A DNA stretch of 64,000 nt from Saprospiraceae bacterium (GCA_016714895.1 JADKBV010000007.1:140409-204408), one strand, 5' to 3'. Shown: positions 18,205 through 26,691, counted from the stretch's first letter. Notes: generated by a model not told the origin, from the sequence alone. Translations and numbers: made by a program.

Positions 18205-19317
18205 TTATATTATTTCTTTTAAGCTATTGTCCTTCTGTAGTATGTTTTCATTTGATTCATACAAAAAGGATGCGGCCTTGTTAATTTTATCGACCGACAC
18301 TTTTTTCCATTGATTAATATCTGAGTTGAAATCGGAATTGAATATCAATTTCGACATATTTTGAATCAAAATATAATTGGCGTATGGATGAGCATTGTCT
18401 CTATTTGTTTTATTCGCTGCTGACACAAATTCAGAGATTCGGTCAAAAATAGTTCCTTCTGTACAATACATTAATTCAATAGCCTTAGACCTGTATTCTA
18501 AATCAGCAGAACTTAAGTTTGGATAATTATTTAAATCAGTAAAATGTAAACTTTCATGTTTTAAATAAGAAATTTTAAATTTTTCAGAATTTAATTCATA
18601 AGTGTCTTTGTTGCAGAAAAGCGTTGCAGAACCTTTTGTAGCCCATCCACCCACTTGAGAATCGCCAATTGTTGAAAATTCGTCATAGCCATTTATATGA
18701 TAACTTTCAATAAAGACAACTGTAGTTTTGATAGTTTCTTTTGGCAAAATTACATCATACTTTTTGGTGCTTTCTTTATTCCAAATAAATAACTCTTGAA
18801 AACCATTCCGAAAGTTAAAATTTACTTTAAATCCTTCTTTTTCAATTATTTTTTTCAAAACAGAGTCGTCTTTAATATTTTTTCGTAGGCTATCTTTTGA
18901 AAGGCTTGTTAACTTGTTGGATAGTACATAGTTAGAGATGTTATTGTAAAGCGTGGAGTCTGTTCTGTTTTCTGACAAGGGTTTCATCAGTTCCACCCGC
19001 CAATATTCACGGTAAATGTTTGAAATATCGTTAACTATTTTGTTTCCGGAGGTATTTTCAAACACTTCTTCTTTTGAAACAAAACGAGCATACATTTTTT
19101 TCTTCCATCTTTGATAAATAAAATTCACTATCGGATTTGAGAAACTTTTATTTTCTTCCATTCTGATAAATGTAGTACTAACATCTCCAACACCTGCTAA
19201 TGATACGATTTCTCTAAAACTTCGTCTGTCGTTGTCAAAATTGTGTCTTCCATAAAAGAACAGAGCAACCAATATTGAGATGCTAATAAGTAAAATGTTT
19301 CTTGTTTTTATTTTCAT
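18205..19317 (-). CDS. membrane-anchored putative zinc metallopeptidase (HESLH motif)
   Basis: 370 residues that I do not recognise as a named family. An N-terminal hydrophobic segment (about residues 9-22, LLISISILVALFF) can act as a signal anchor. In the second half, LKHESLHFTDL contains HExxH, the zinc-binding motif of gluzincin/metzincin-type peptidases. A downstream Glu-rich helix (YRSKAIELMYCTEG, then DRISEFVSAAN) could supply the third ligand. I therefore propose an extracytoplasmic zincin. The motif alone occurs by chance in many proteins, so the functional call is tentative. It ends just before element 10. Confidence 0.6.
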   Translation of the reverse strand: MKIKTRNILLISISILVALFFYGRHNFDNDRRSFREIVSLAGVGDVSTTFIRMEENKSFSNPIVNFIYQRWKKKMYARFVSKEEVFENTSGNKIVNDISNIYREYWRVELMKPLSENRTDSTLYNNISNYVLSNKLTSLSKDSLRKNIKDDSVLKKIIEKEGFKVNFNFRNGFQELFIWNKESTKKYDVILPKETIKTTVVFIESYHINGYDEFSTIGDSQVGGWATKGSATLFCNKDTYELNSEKFKISYLKHESLHFTDLNNYPNLSSADLEYRSKAIELMYCTEGTIFDRISEFVSAANKTNRDNAHPYANYILIQNMSKLIFNSDFNSDINQWKKVSVDKINKAASFLYESNENILQKDNSLKEII

Positions 19318-19332
19318 TTGGTTTTAATTGTT

Positions 19333-19460
19333 GCTAACGGAAAATGTTTGGCGAAGGTGGGTTTCGGAGCACAAAGTTACAATTTATTGCTAAAGTTTAT
19401 TACAAGTACAAAACTTCATTTAAGCACTGAACCTGCTTTTTTGCCAAAGGCCTGTTTGCG
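19333..19460. repeat. cassette-end inverted-repeat element 9
   Basis: About 128 bp. The lower edge GCTAAC (19333-19338) is followed by GGAAAATG and the arm TTTGGCGAAGGTGGG. The upper arm is CCTGCTTTTTTGCCAAA with the degenerate edge GTTTGCG (19454-19460). Between them lie GGAGCACAAAG and AAGCACTGAACC, sequences shared with the other elements. Confidence 0.78.
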
Positions 19461-19478
19461 ATTCGATGTTCTTTTTGG

Positions 19479-19985
19479 TCAATTAATTATTAATTTCCAG
19501 TTAAACTGCGTATCTGTCTCTCCAATTTTAATGAAATTGTTTTTTTGAAGAACTTTAAAAGATGCTGTATTTGTTTTGTCTGTCGAAGCGGTAATTGATT
19601 TTACAATTTGCTGCATTTTAGTCCATTCAATTATTCCTCCGACAATTTCTGTCATAAAACCTTTTCCTTGAAATTCGTCATATGTTCCATAACCGATTTC
19701 TATTTCTCCATCTGCATTTGGCTCTCCAACTATACATAGATCGCCTATCATTTTATTTTCAGTTTTTGAAATGGCTGTCCAAAGTGTCGAATACAAAAAG
19801 TTTTTTGTATTGTTTGCAACGTTTGGCAAAATAGTTTCTTCTAAGGCTTCTTTTAGTTCAGGCGAAATAGTCCTTGATGTTTCATGCAAGTTTAGCTCTT
19901 CTTCCAAAGAGTTGTCGCCTTTGGAGTATTTCACTAATTGGTCATATGTTAATGGTCGTAAAATAAGTCTTTCTGTCTCAATCAT
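19479..19985 (-). CDS. GNAT-family N-acetyltransferase (RimJ/RimL-like)
   Basis: 168 residues forming one GNAT domain: the opening IETERLILRPLTYDQL is typical of the RimJ/RimL-like branch. Strand beta-4 and the acetyl-CoA loop are at IEIGYGTYDEFQGKGFMTE, followed by SITASTDKTNTASFKVLQKN. It transfers acetyl from acetyl-CoA to an unidentified amine. Single-gene acetyltransferases of this kind are common cargo of integron cassettes. It forms its own module, bounded by elements 8 and 9. Confidence 0.88.
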   Translation of the reverse strand: MIETERLILRPLTYDQLVKYSKGDNSLEEELNLHETSRTISPELKEALEETILPNVANNTKNFLYSTLWTAISKTENKMIGDLCIVGEPNADGEIEIGYGTYDEFQGKGFMTEIVGGIIEWTKMQQIVKSITASTDKTNTASFKVLQKNNFIKIGETDTQFNWKLIIN

Positions 19986-20028
19986 TTTTGGTTGCTAATT
20001 TATATTTTATTATCGCTGTACAATAACA

Positions 20029-20158
20029 CCTAATGGTTTGCAACTTGGCGAAGTGGCGGATTTTGAAGCACTTACTTTCAATTTAGTACTAAACATATTT
20101 TGAAAACTGACTGTTCAATTTAGCATTGAACCTGCCATTTTGCCAAACTACAATTAGC
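20029..20158. repeat. cassette-end inverted-repeat element 8
   Basis: About 130 bp. Edges are CTAAT (20030-20034) and ATTAGC (20153-20158). The lower arm TTGGCGAAGTGGCGG begins after the 10-nt spacer GGTTTGCAAC. The upper arm CCTGCCATTTTGCCAA ends 6 nt before its edge. The TAA stop of the upstream alpha/beta hydrolase (20154-20156) lies inside the upper edge, a feature also seen at classical attC sites. Confidence 0.85.
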
Positions 20159-21062
20159 TGTGGTTTTTATTTTCCGTCAAAAAGTCAAAGATAACATTTT
20201 TAACTTTTTCTGGTTCTTCTTCCTGCGGAAAATGTCCACTTGTTTCTAATTTTAATGTCTTGAAGTTACTAAAACCCGTCTGAAATTTTTCAAGGTTATG
20301 AGGTTTGATGACTTTGTCTTTCATACCCCAAACAAACAAGGTCGGTTTATCCGAAATTGATTGTTTTTTGTTCCATATTTCTTCAAACCAAGTCTGGTCG
20401 TTAAGCAAAGATTTGGCAAATGCCAATGCTCCATTTCGTTGTGTTCTGTCAGCAAATGGTTTGGTATATTGCTCCAATAATTTTTTAGAAAGTTTAGTGT
20501 CGCCAAATGATTGAGGTAATATGAACTTTGGCGAAAAGTTTAAATAACGATAGAGAAAAGGTAGTAAAGGGCTTTTCAAAATCTTTTTCATTTTCATATA
20601 GTCAGGGTCATTTTCACTACTCCAAAGCCACGAATTAAGAATTACTAAGTTTTTAATTTTTTGAGGATGTTGAATTGCAAAATGTAACCCAATAGGTCCG
20701 CCAAAATCGTGAACAACAAGAGTGATGTTGCTTAATTGCTTTTGCATCACAAAATTTTCTAGTGTATTGCTGTGGTTTTGTGTTGAATAATCGTAACGTT
20801 CGGGTTTATCCGAAAGCCCAAAACCAATGTGGTCAATAGCAATGCACCTGTAATTCTCTTTCAGTTTTTTAATGACGTTGCGATAATCAAAACTCCAGGA
20901 TGGTGTTCCGTGAATGAACAAAACGGTTTCTCCTTTTCCTTCGTCAATGTAGTGCAACTTTTGTCCGTTGATGTCAAAATAGTTAGAGCAGAACGGATAC
21001 TCTGATTGATCAAGCCAATTATTTGCCATAAGTGAAGATTTTAGTGTGATAAACTTTGGCAA
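20154..21062 (-). CDS. alpha/beta hydrolase, haloalkane-dehalogenase-like
   Basis: 302 residues of the alpha/beta-hydrolase superfamily. Motifs are VLFIHGTPSWSFDYRNVI (oxyanion HG), CIAIDHIGFGLSD, the nucleophile elbow TLVVHDFGGPIGLHFA, and the late His in ETSGHFPQEEEP. The elbow residue is Asp (HDFGG) in place of Ser, as in haloalkane dehalogenases and epoxide hydrolases. The Trp that usually follows Asp in dehalogenases is Phe here, so the substrate is open. A second in-frame Met at residue 12 (MANNWLDQ) is an alternative start. It follows the Crp-like regulator gene by 43 bp with no element between them, so the two form a two-gene cassette. Confidence 0.82.
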   Translation of the reverse strand: MPKFITLKSSLMANNWLDQSEYPFCSNYFDINGQKLHYIDEGKGETVLFIHGTPSWSFDYRNVIKKLKENYRCIAIDHIGFGLSDKPERYDYSTQNHSNTLENFVMQKQLSNITLVVHDFGGPIGLHFAIQHPQKIKNLVILNSWLWSSENDPDYMKMKKILKSPLLPFLYRYLNFSPKFILPQSFGDTKLSKKLLEQYTKPFADRTQRNGALAFAKSLLNDQTWFEEIWNKKQSISDKPTLFVWGMKDKVIKPHNLEKFQTGFSNFKTLKLETSGHFPQEEEPEKVKNVIFDFLTENKNHS

Positions 21063-21105
21063 AGTTCGTTATCATTCAGAAAACAAAAGTTGGTCTATAC
21101 TAACA

Positions 21106-21672
21106 TTAGAACTTTATGGTATTAAACAGTTTGCTAAAATTCGTTGGGGCAATGCCTAAATACGAAGCAATATATTTATGTGGCACAAGTTGAAGTAAAT
21201 GAGGGCTACGTTGGCAAAAAGTTTTATAACGTTCTTCAATAGTCATACTGTGCAATTCAATATGTCTGTTAATCATACCCGCTAAAACTGCTTCCGTCAT
21301 CCGTCTAAAAAGTCGCTCAATTTGTTGCGATAGGTCAAAAAGTTTTTGAAGGTCGTCAAATGTGATATACTCCAATTCGCTGTCTGTCAGACAAGTCAAA
21401 TAATATTTTGATGGATTTTGAAAAGAAAACGATTCAGGAATAGCACATAAGTTTGGCGGATAAGTAAAAGCAATTACGTGTGTTTTACTTTCAGCGTCAA
21501 AGAACGACATTTGAACACCACTTTTTACAAAATAGAGCTCTGTTTGTATTTGTCCTGCAACTGTTAAGAGATCTCCTTTCTTAAAAGATTTTGACTTCAG
21601 GTTTTTGGTCAGCAAGTCGTAATCTACCTTATCTATGTCGTGAAAAAGTTTAAAATATTCTTTTCGTTCCAT
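21106..21672 (-). CDS. Crp/Fnr-family regulator (cyclic-nucleotide-binding fold)
   Basis: 188 residues: an N-terminal cNMP-binding beta-barrel (KSFKKGDLLTVAGQIQTELY, then VKSGVQMSFFD), a dimer helix, and a short C-terminal helix-turn-helix (HKYIASYLGIAPTNFSKLF) that ends the protein. This is the usual size and layout of Bacteroidota Crp-like proteins. Probably it controls the hydrolase gene that follows it 43 bp downstream in the same module. A cassette carrying regulator plus enzyme is less common than single-gene cassettes. Ligand unknown. Confidence 0.85.
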   Translation of the reverse strand: MERKEYFKLFHDIDKVDYDLLTKNLKSKSFKKGDLLTVAGQIQTELYFVKSGVQMSFFDAESKTHVIAFTYPPNLCAIPESFSFQNPSKYYLTCLTDSELEYITFDDLQKLFDLSQQIERLFRRMTEAVLAGMINRHIELHSMTIEERYKTFCQRSPHLLQLVPHKYIASYLGIAPTNFSKLFNTIKF

Positions 21673-21713
21673 TTTTTGCAGTGTTGTCGGTCATAAAATC
21701 ACAGCTAACGGTT

Positions 21714-21832
21714 TCGGGCTTGGTGCAGGTGGGAGATTTGAAGCACTAAATTTTAATTTCAGCTCAAAGTTCATTAGAATTTCAAATGCTCAATTTAACA
21801 CCAAAGCCCACTTTGGCCAAACCCGCGTTAGT
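21714..21832. repeat. cassette-end inverted-repeat element 7
   Basis: About 119 bp. Edges are GCTAAC (21714-21719) and GTTAGT (21827-21832). The lower spacer is the 10 nt GGTTTCGGGC before TTGGTGCAGGTGGG. The upper arm CCCACTTTGGCCAA is followed by a 6-nt spacer. The TAA stop of the membrane protein gene (21828-21830) lies within the upper edge. Confidence 0.85.
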
Positions 21833-22223
21833 TGTTTGTTGTTTTTATATTTTTTTCTATATTCCAGATTAAGAATGCTGATAGTGCTGTTATTATTGCA
21901 AATAATTTTTCAAAGTTCGTTTTTGCAAAAATGTTACCTATTGTATTAAGTATAAAAATACCAAAAAAAATCCACAAGATTATATTTATCGTTTTTTTTG
22001 AAAACTTGAATTGAACATAATCACCTTTCATTAATAAAATCCATGATAAAAAAACATTAATTAGTATCGATATACTTTCAAAAACATACATTTCATTGTC
22101 ATTTGTCAGTCTGCCACCCCAAGCAATATTGTATGGTATAATCTTTATAATAATGCAAATGTGAAATAGGATTACAGAAAAAAGTAATCCTAAAAATATT
22201 TTTATTGACGTATTCATATTCAT
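21828..22223 (-). CDS. small integral membrane protein, unknown function
   Basis: 131 residues with four predicted membrane segments: IFLGLLFSVILFHICIII, ISILINVFLSWILLM, INIILWIFFGIFILN and FAIITALSAFLIW. A conserved-looking loop, PYNIAWGGRL, follows the first segment. No family is recognised. It lies 23 bp downstream of the MepB-like gene with no repeat element between, so both share one module. Its stop codon is embedded in element 7. Confidence 0.65.
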   Translation of the reverse strand: MNMNTSIKIFLGLLFSVILFHICIIIKIIPYNIAWGGRLTNDNEMYVFESISILINVFLSWILLMKGDYVQFKFSKKTINIILWIFFGIFILNTIGNIFAKTNFEKLFAIITALSAFLIWNIEKNIKTTNN

Positions 22224-22246
22224 TTGATTAAATATCTTTAAGTTAA

Positions 22247-22777
22247 TTATGTTAATAATTTTTTTGTCAATTCAAGGTCTGTTGAGTTGTCATTTTTAAT
22301 TATTATAAAATATTTCGTCTGCCAACTTTGTGTTTTTTTCGCCTGTATGCTTGTAGTCAAATTCCAGGTTGGATAAACTCTAATTCCACGTTTTCCGATT
22401 TTCCCATTTCGTGTGATTATTCCTTTGTCAGCCAACACAGATTTTGGAAAAATAAATTGTCCGAACTTTTCCTGATTTCTTGCTGTGATAATTACAAAAT
22501 CAAAATTGTCCGAGTTGTCAAAGGGTTCCGTTACTCCATCCTTGTTTCGTTTCCAAATCGATACAAATTGTCCTGTTTTGGTCGGTGTAATTTTAGAAAC
22601 TCGTTGTTGAATTATCTTGTTGTTAAGTTCAAAAGTACAAGCTCCATATTCTTTACTTTCGACGTTTTGCTTGAGGTTTGTCAAGACAAAACCACATTTG
22701 TCATAAACCAATTCTTTCACAACTTTTAGGTCGTTATGAATTGAGTTTAAAAGGGTCAAAGTGTTTTCGGTTGTCAT
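22247..22777 (-). CDS. MepB-family protein
   Basis: 176 residues matching the MepB family: YGACTFELNNKIIQQRVSK, KTGQFVSIWKRN, FDFVIITARNQEKFGQFIFP, and GIRVYPTWNLTTSIQAKKTQ. MepB was named from the Staphylococcus mepRAB locus, but its molecular role is not known. The open frame extends to 22879, but I start at ATG 22777 (MTTENTLTLL). The extra 34 residues would be encoded by the degraded repeat element 6, and the family normally begins near this Met. It shares a module with the membrane protein gene that follows. Confidence 0.82.
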   Translation of the reverse strand: MTTENTLTLLNSIHNDLKVVKELVYDKCGFVLTNLKQNVESKEYGACTFELNNKIIQQRVSKITPTKTGQFVSIWKRNKDGVTEPFDNSDNFDFVIITARNQEKFGQFIFPKSVLADKGIITRNGKIGKRGIRVYPTWNLTTSIQAKKTQSWQTKYFIIIKNDNSTDLELTKKLLT

Positions 22778-22835
22778 TTTTTCTGCCAATATTTTGTCAG
22801 GTCGTTTCTTGTTTGAGTTTCGTTTTACAATGACA

Positions 22836-22928
22836 GCTATCGGTCTTAATGCGTAGAACCAAACGTTGAATAACCACAAATGTGTCTGCGGGGTACGAAA
22901 CCCGGCCTATTACAAAAGTGCTGTTATA
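22836..22928. repeat. cassette-end inverted-repeat element 6 (one arm degraded)
   Basis: The upper half is well preserved: GTCTGCGGGGTACGAAACCC (22883-22902) is like GTCTGCGGAATACAAAACCC of element 5, and is followed by a 6-nt spacer and the edge GTTATAC (22923-22929). The lower half, from GCTATC (22836), no longer pairs well. The TAA stop of the NAD-dependent epimerase-like gene (22924-22926) lies in the upper edge. Confidence 0.6.
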
Positions 22929-23868
22929 CGCCGGAATTTGTTTTTTTTAGACGTTCAATTGTTTGCTTAACCGCAATTGTATTTTTGGTTGGCGAATAAT
23001 TAAAATGTTTATTGAATTTTGAACTGTCAAAATAGTAATCTCTATCAAATTGATAGTTCATTTCTGGTAATTCTTTCATTATTGGAATAAACAATCCTAA
23101 AACTTTTAAAAGCCAATTTGGTAGAACCTGATATTTATTGTTTGCATTCATTTCTTTGGCAAATAAATTTATCCAGCCTTCACCAGTTATTTTTTCCGGG
23201 TCTGTTGGTAGGTTCCATATTTGATTATAAGCATCCGCTGCATTACCAAGTATTGCAGTTCCCCTGGCAAGGTCTGGAGTATAACCCATGCTGTGAATTT
23301 TTTGAGCATCGCATAACCATTGAGCTTTTTTGCCCTTCGCCAGATTATCATAAATCAAATTCATTGACATACTTGTAGCTTTCACTTCGCTGAAGAAATC
23401 AGGAGAACGGGCTATTATGGCATTAAGTTTTCTTTTTTCGATGGCATCCAAAATGAGTTTATCAACTTCGGCTCTAACCTCCCCTTTTTTACTACACGGA
23501 CTGATGGGGGATTCTTCGGTGATATGTTTTACATTATCACCACCTATAGCATAGATATTGTCAAAAAAAACAAGTTTAGCATTATTTTGAATGCAGGCAT
23601 CAATCACGTTCTTTATAAATGGAGGCCATAAAGTTTGCCATACTTTGCTATTGTAGGCGAAACCCACGGTAACATAAACGATTTCGCTACCGGCTATTGC
23701 TTTTGAAACTTCTACGCGATTGGTTAGATCTGCCGGAAAAAGTTCATCATTAGGATTTACTTTCTTCGGATTGCGGCTTACGAGTCTGATATCAGTTGTA
23801 AATGCCGTTAATGCTTTTGCCAATTCGATGCCTATTGCGCCTCCTGAACCTAAAATTGTTTGTTTCAT
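22924..23868 (-). CDS. NAD(P)-dependent epimerase/NmrA-like protein
   Basis: 314 residues of the extended short-chain dehydrogenase/NAD-dependent epimerase fold. The N-terminal dinucleotide motif is ILGSGGAIGIELAKAL, followed by IRLVSRNPKK (NADP-preferring Arg) and the segment AKLVFFDNIYAIGGD. The Tyr-x-x-x-Lys pair of classical SDRs is not obvious, which points to an atypical or NmrA-like member. The substrate is unknown. It forms its own module; its stop overlaps the edge of element 6. Confidence 0.8.
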   Translation of the reverse strand: MKQTILGSGGAIGIELAKALTAFTTDIRLVSRNPKKVNPNDELFPADLTNRVEVSKAIAGSEIVYVTVGFAYNSKVWQTLWPPFIKNVIDACIQNNAKLVFFDNIYAIGGDNVKHITEESPISPCSKKGEVRAEVDKLILDAIEKRKLNAIIARSPDFFSEVKATSMSMNLIYDNLAKGKKAQWLCDAQKIHSMGYTPDLARGTAILGNAADAYNQIWNLPTDPEKITGEGWINLFAKEMNANNKYQVLPNWLLKVLGLFIPIMKELPEMNYQFDRDYYFDSSKFNKHFNYSPTKNTIAVKQTIERLKKTNSGV

Positions 23869-23891
23869 TGTTTAACTTTTATTGATTTTGA

Positions 23892-25040
23892 TTATTGAAC
23901 ATTCGTTTTGTAATGGTTGTGTATAACGCTTGGCGGCTTTGCGAAGGTGCGATTGACCCACCAAACTTCCAAACTCCGATTAAAGCCCAAATTTAGCACT
24001 TTATTTTTATTTGAAAGCACAAGCCCGCCACTTTTGCCAAGGCGTTGATATCGGTTCGGCTTTGATTTTTCGTAATCACTTCTTTCAATTTTGTACCAGT
24101 TATGTTTTATTCCATCGAGGTCAAATATTTCAATGAACTTAAGTCCAACATTTGTTAAAATTTTATTTGAAACATCATTTTCGCAGTCAGCCATAGCATA
24201 AACTTCTTTTGTGTTAAGTTGTTCAAAAGCATAATTCAATGAAGCTATTGCTGTTTCTGTCGCAATTCCCTGACCCCAATATTTTTTTATTAATCTATAT
24301 CCAAGGTCATAATAATATTTGTGATTGTTTGTCAAATCAGTTACAAATTTTAGCCCAGTCCAACCAATAAAATTTTTGTTGTTTTTGTCTATGATTGCCC
24401 AACGTCCAATTCCATTGTCTGTGTATTGTTGACGAATATGGTTTATAACTTTATTAATTTGTTCTTTGTCCGTCACAGGGTTTTTGCCTAAATATTTATG
24501 AACTTCAGGGTCAGAATCAAGTTCAAACATTCCGTCAATGTCAGAAGGAATTATTTCTCTCAAAATTAGTCGTTCTGTTTCTGCAAAAATTTTGACATTA
24601 TTTTTGACTTTGACTGCACTTATCATTTCGCTGTCAATTCGTTCCTGAGTTAATATTTCAAATCCATTTTTCAAATAAAAACCAATTGGTGATATATAAA
24701 ATTCTCCATTGTGTTTCAAATCATTATTATGGTCAATTACCCAGCCATAAAACTCCCCCAAATCTCTTTTAAGTCTATTGATTAATATCTTGCCAAATCC
24801 ATTTCCCTTGTATTCATTTTTAACGATAATTGAGAACCTTTTTTCTTTCTCTTTTTCAAATTCAACCGCCCAAGCTAAAACAATATTATTCTGTTCAATT
24901 AGATAATGATTATAGTTTTCAACCCCTTCTAATAATATTCCAAATCTGTCTTTAAGTTTAACAGGATACTCATCATTCCACATTTGATATATTTGCTGGA
25001 ATTGGTCACTATTAATATTTTTTGTCTTTATGATTTCCAT
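23892..25040 (-). CDS. double GNAT acetyltransferase with element-encoded C-terminal tail
   Basis: 382 residues containing two GNAT domains. Residues about 1-145 are one domain, with IIVKNEYKGNGFGKILINRL as acetyl-CoA loop. Residues about 150-325 are a RimJ/RimL-like second domain (ETERLILREIIPSDIDGM, then RLIKKYWGQGIATETAIAS). After WYKIERSDYEK near residue 328 the frame runs straight through repeat element 5a (23922-24049), so the last 50 or so residues are translated repeat sequence. That tail is unlikely to be folded and shows that the original stop has been lost or lay in the replaced region. Targets of both domains are unknown. Confidence 0.8.
   Translation of the reverse strand: MEIIKTKNINSDQFQQIYQMWNDEYPVKLKDRFGILLEGVENYNHYLIEQNNIVLAWAVEFEKEKEKRFSIIVKNEYKGNGFGKILINRLKRDLGEFYGWVIDHNNDLKHNGEFYISPIGFYLKNGFEILTQERIDSEMISAVKVKNNVKIFAETERLILREIIPSDIDGMFELDSDPEVHKYLGKNPVTDKEQINKVINHIRQQYTDNGIGRWAIIDKNNKNFIGWTGLKFVTDLTNNHKYYYDLGYRLIKKYWGQGIATETAIASLNYAFEQLNTKEVYAMADCENDVSNKILTNVGLKFIEIFDLDGIKHNWYKIERSDYEKSKPNRYQRLGKSGGLVLSNKNKVLNLGFNRSLEVWWVNRTFAKPPSVIHNHYKTNVQ
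23922..24049. repeat. cassette-end inverted-repeat element 5a (read through by the GNAT gene)
   Basis: About 128 bp. The lower edge TATAAC (23922-23927) is followed by the 10-nt spacer GCTTGGCGGC and the arm TTTGCGAAGGTGCG. The upper arm CCCGCCACTTTTGCCAA lies close to the edge GTTGAT (24044-24049). It is unusual in lying inside the 3' part of the double-GNAT reading frame. Confidence 0.75.
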
Positions 25041-25081
25041 AAGTTTATTTCTATTTCTGCGGTTGTATTATTAAGCTGACC

Positions 25082-25211
25082 GATAACGGTTTGCCGCTTT
25101 GCGAGGGGCGGGCTTTTCAGCACAAAAGTCACTTCGGAGAATTGAACTTTCTGTAAAAACAAAACTGTCTGCGGAATACAAAACCCTGCCAATTGCAAAT
25201 ATGCTGTTACC
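25082..25211. repeat. cassette-end inverted-repeat element 5
   Basis: About 130 bp. The lower edge GATAAC is followed by the 10-nt spacer GGTTTGCCGC and the arm TTTGCGAGGGGCGGG. The upper arm CCCTGCCAATTGCAAA is followed by a 6-nt spacer and the edge GTTACC (25206-25211). An 83-codon open frame across it is not a gene. Confidence 0.85.
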
Positions 25212-25229
25212 AGTAGGTATTTCTTCCAA

Positions 25230-25805
25230 TCAAACAGTTCTAAGTTGCAGTGTTGTTCCTGCAATTCTGTCATAAACACTGACTTGTCCCTTACTAAGCA
25301 TTATGCTAATAAAGTAAACAAACACCAAAACCTGCGGTACAATTAGAATAATCCATGTCCAAATTGGTGTTTCTCTGCCAACTGATTCAAAATAGATAAT
25401 CCAGTGAACTCCCGTATGAGCAAGTTCCCAAGGTAAATATTTCAATAGATTCCTTATCAAAATGTTCTTGTTCGTCTTATTTTCAGGAGTCAAAACTATC
25501 AAATTAAGCACTCTTTTTCCGATGGTCGCTTTCCAATTACCTTTCTCTGTCAAATACGAATAGGTTATTACTGGCAATGTCAGTGTCAAAAAGCCGATTA
25601 GCTGTCCGAAATATGGGTTCAAGCCTGCTTGTCTAACGTCAAAGAACAAGCTTGTCACAACAAAAAGTAAAATGGCATACAAAACAATAATTCCAAAGTC
25701 TATTGTCCAAGCAAAAATTCTATGTATGAGCTGTCGTGTCATATACTTACTGGTAACGTTTTCGGGCTTTGCGCTCAGGCGGGTTTCGGAGCATAAAACT
25801 GTCAA
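25230..25805 (-). CDS. RDD-family membrane protein
   Basis: 191 residues with the RDD signature near the N-terminus (IHRIFAWTIDFGIIVL, with the Arg and Asp that name the family), three further hydrophobic segments, a GKRVLNLIVLTPE cytoplasmic loop, and a late YDRIAGT motif. RDD proteins are small membrane proteins, some of which act as ion transporters; the role here is unknown. It is a single-gene module between elements 4 and 5. The start codon (25805) lies inside the sequence of element 4, so the module's 5' untranslated region is formed by the neighbouring element. Confidence 0.85.
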   Translation of the reverse strand: MTVLCSETRLSAKPENVTSKYMTRQLIHRIFAWTIDFGIIVLYAILLFVVTSLFFDVRQAGLNPYFGQLIGFLTLTLPVITYSYLTEKGNWKATIGKRVLNLIVLTPENKTNKNILIRNLLKYLPWELAHTGVHWIIYFESVGRETPIWTWIILIVPQVLVFVYFISIMLSKGQVSVYDRIAGTTLQLRTV

Positions 25806-25884
25806 TTGGCACTACACTTAAACAGAAGCTCAAAGCTCCAAGTTTGCACGTCAGCCCGCCTGACGCAAAATCGGTGTTATAAGC
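25752..25884. repeat. cassette-end inverted-repeat element 4
   Basis: About 133 bp. The lower edge GGTAAC is followed by the 10-nt spacer GTTTTCGGGC and the arm TTTGCGCTCAGGCGGG. The upper arm CCCGCCTGACGCAAA is followed by 6 nt and the edge GTTATA (25876-25881). The two arms pair perfectly except for one extra C in the lower arm (TTTGCG-C-TCAGGCGGG), a single bulged base of the kind that defines strand polarity in classical attC sites. Confidence 0.88.
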
Positions 25885-25890
25885 TGGGCT

Positions 25891-26682
25891 TTAATTGTTT
25901 CTGCGAAGATACTTTACCCAATTCCCAAAATTTATTGTCCTTTTGTCGTCTTTTGAATAGAATTGAGTTAATTCATTGTTTAACCATTCTTCAACTTCAT
26001 TATATGTCATTTCTCCACTGTTTGTAATTGCAGTTATATTACTTTGTGTTGTAAAGTACAAAACAAGTTCATTCTTAGTATAAGAGATAGAATTTTTAAA
26101 TTCTTCTTCTTTGTCTAGAGTGAAATTTTTCGGTGATAAATTTTCATTTGACCAATTGTAACTATTATTTCTTTTTGGAGGCGGAAACTTTTTCAAATAT
26201 ACTTTGGGATACCATTTGCTAAAACTTTCAACGCCTTGCATTTCGGAGATAAAAAAGTTGTCATATAACACTAACCAACCATCGTTTGTTAAGAGTCTGT
26301 TTGCTTCGGCAAGGAACTTGTCGATATTAAACCAATGTACGCCAGAACACACGGTAATTAAGTCGAATTCACTATTAGAAAACGGTTGATTTTCGGCAGG
26401 TGCTATTAGGTAATTGATTTTGTTTTGTGATAATGCCCATTTTAGCATTTCTTCTGAAGTGTCTGTGCCGTAGACATCAACAGCAATATCAAGCAATGCT
26501 TTAGTTGACAAACCAGTACCACAGGCTATATCTAATGCTTTGTTAAGTTTATTGTCTAAGTGTAAATACTTTTGGATGTGAGAAATTGTATGACTGTGGA
26601 AATATGGTCTGCCTTTTGAATATCTTTCGGCTGCATTTTTTGGGTCAAAGTAATTCATATCTATTAATTTGTGTTGGTTCAT
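25891..26682 (-). CDS. class I SAM-dependent methyltransferase
   Basis: 263 residues with a Rossmann-type methyltransferase fold: motif I is KALDIACGTGLST, motif II includes DVYGTDTSEEML, and FDLITVCSGVHWFNIDKFL is a later segment typical of this Methyltransf_11/25-like group. The second Met (residue 9, MNYFDPKNAAERY) is an alternative start. The substrate is unknown. It is a single-gene module whose stop lies 6 bp before element 4. Confidence 0.87.
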   Translation of the reverse strand: MNQHKLIDMNYFDPKNAAERYSKGRPYFHSHTISHIQKYLHLDNKLNKALDIACGTGLSTKALLDIAVDVYGTDTSEEMLKWALSQNKINYLIAPAENQPFSNSEFDLITVCSGVHWFNIDKFLAEANRLLTNDGWLVLYDNFFISEMQGVESFSKWYPKVYLKKFPPPKRNNSYNWSNENLSPKNFTLDKEEEFKNSISYTKNELVLYFTTQSNITAITNSGEMTYNEVEEWLNNELTQFYSKDDKRTINFGNWVKYLRRNN

Positions 26683-26691
26683 TTGCCTTAC

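Noticed and set aside
22778..22879. Upstream start of the MepB-like gene
   Set aside because: Would translate degraded element 6; family proteins begin at the internal Met.
25028..25279. 83-codon frame
   Set aside because: Crosses element 5 and overlaps the ends of two better genes.
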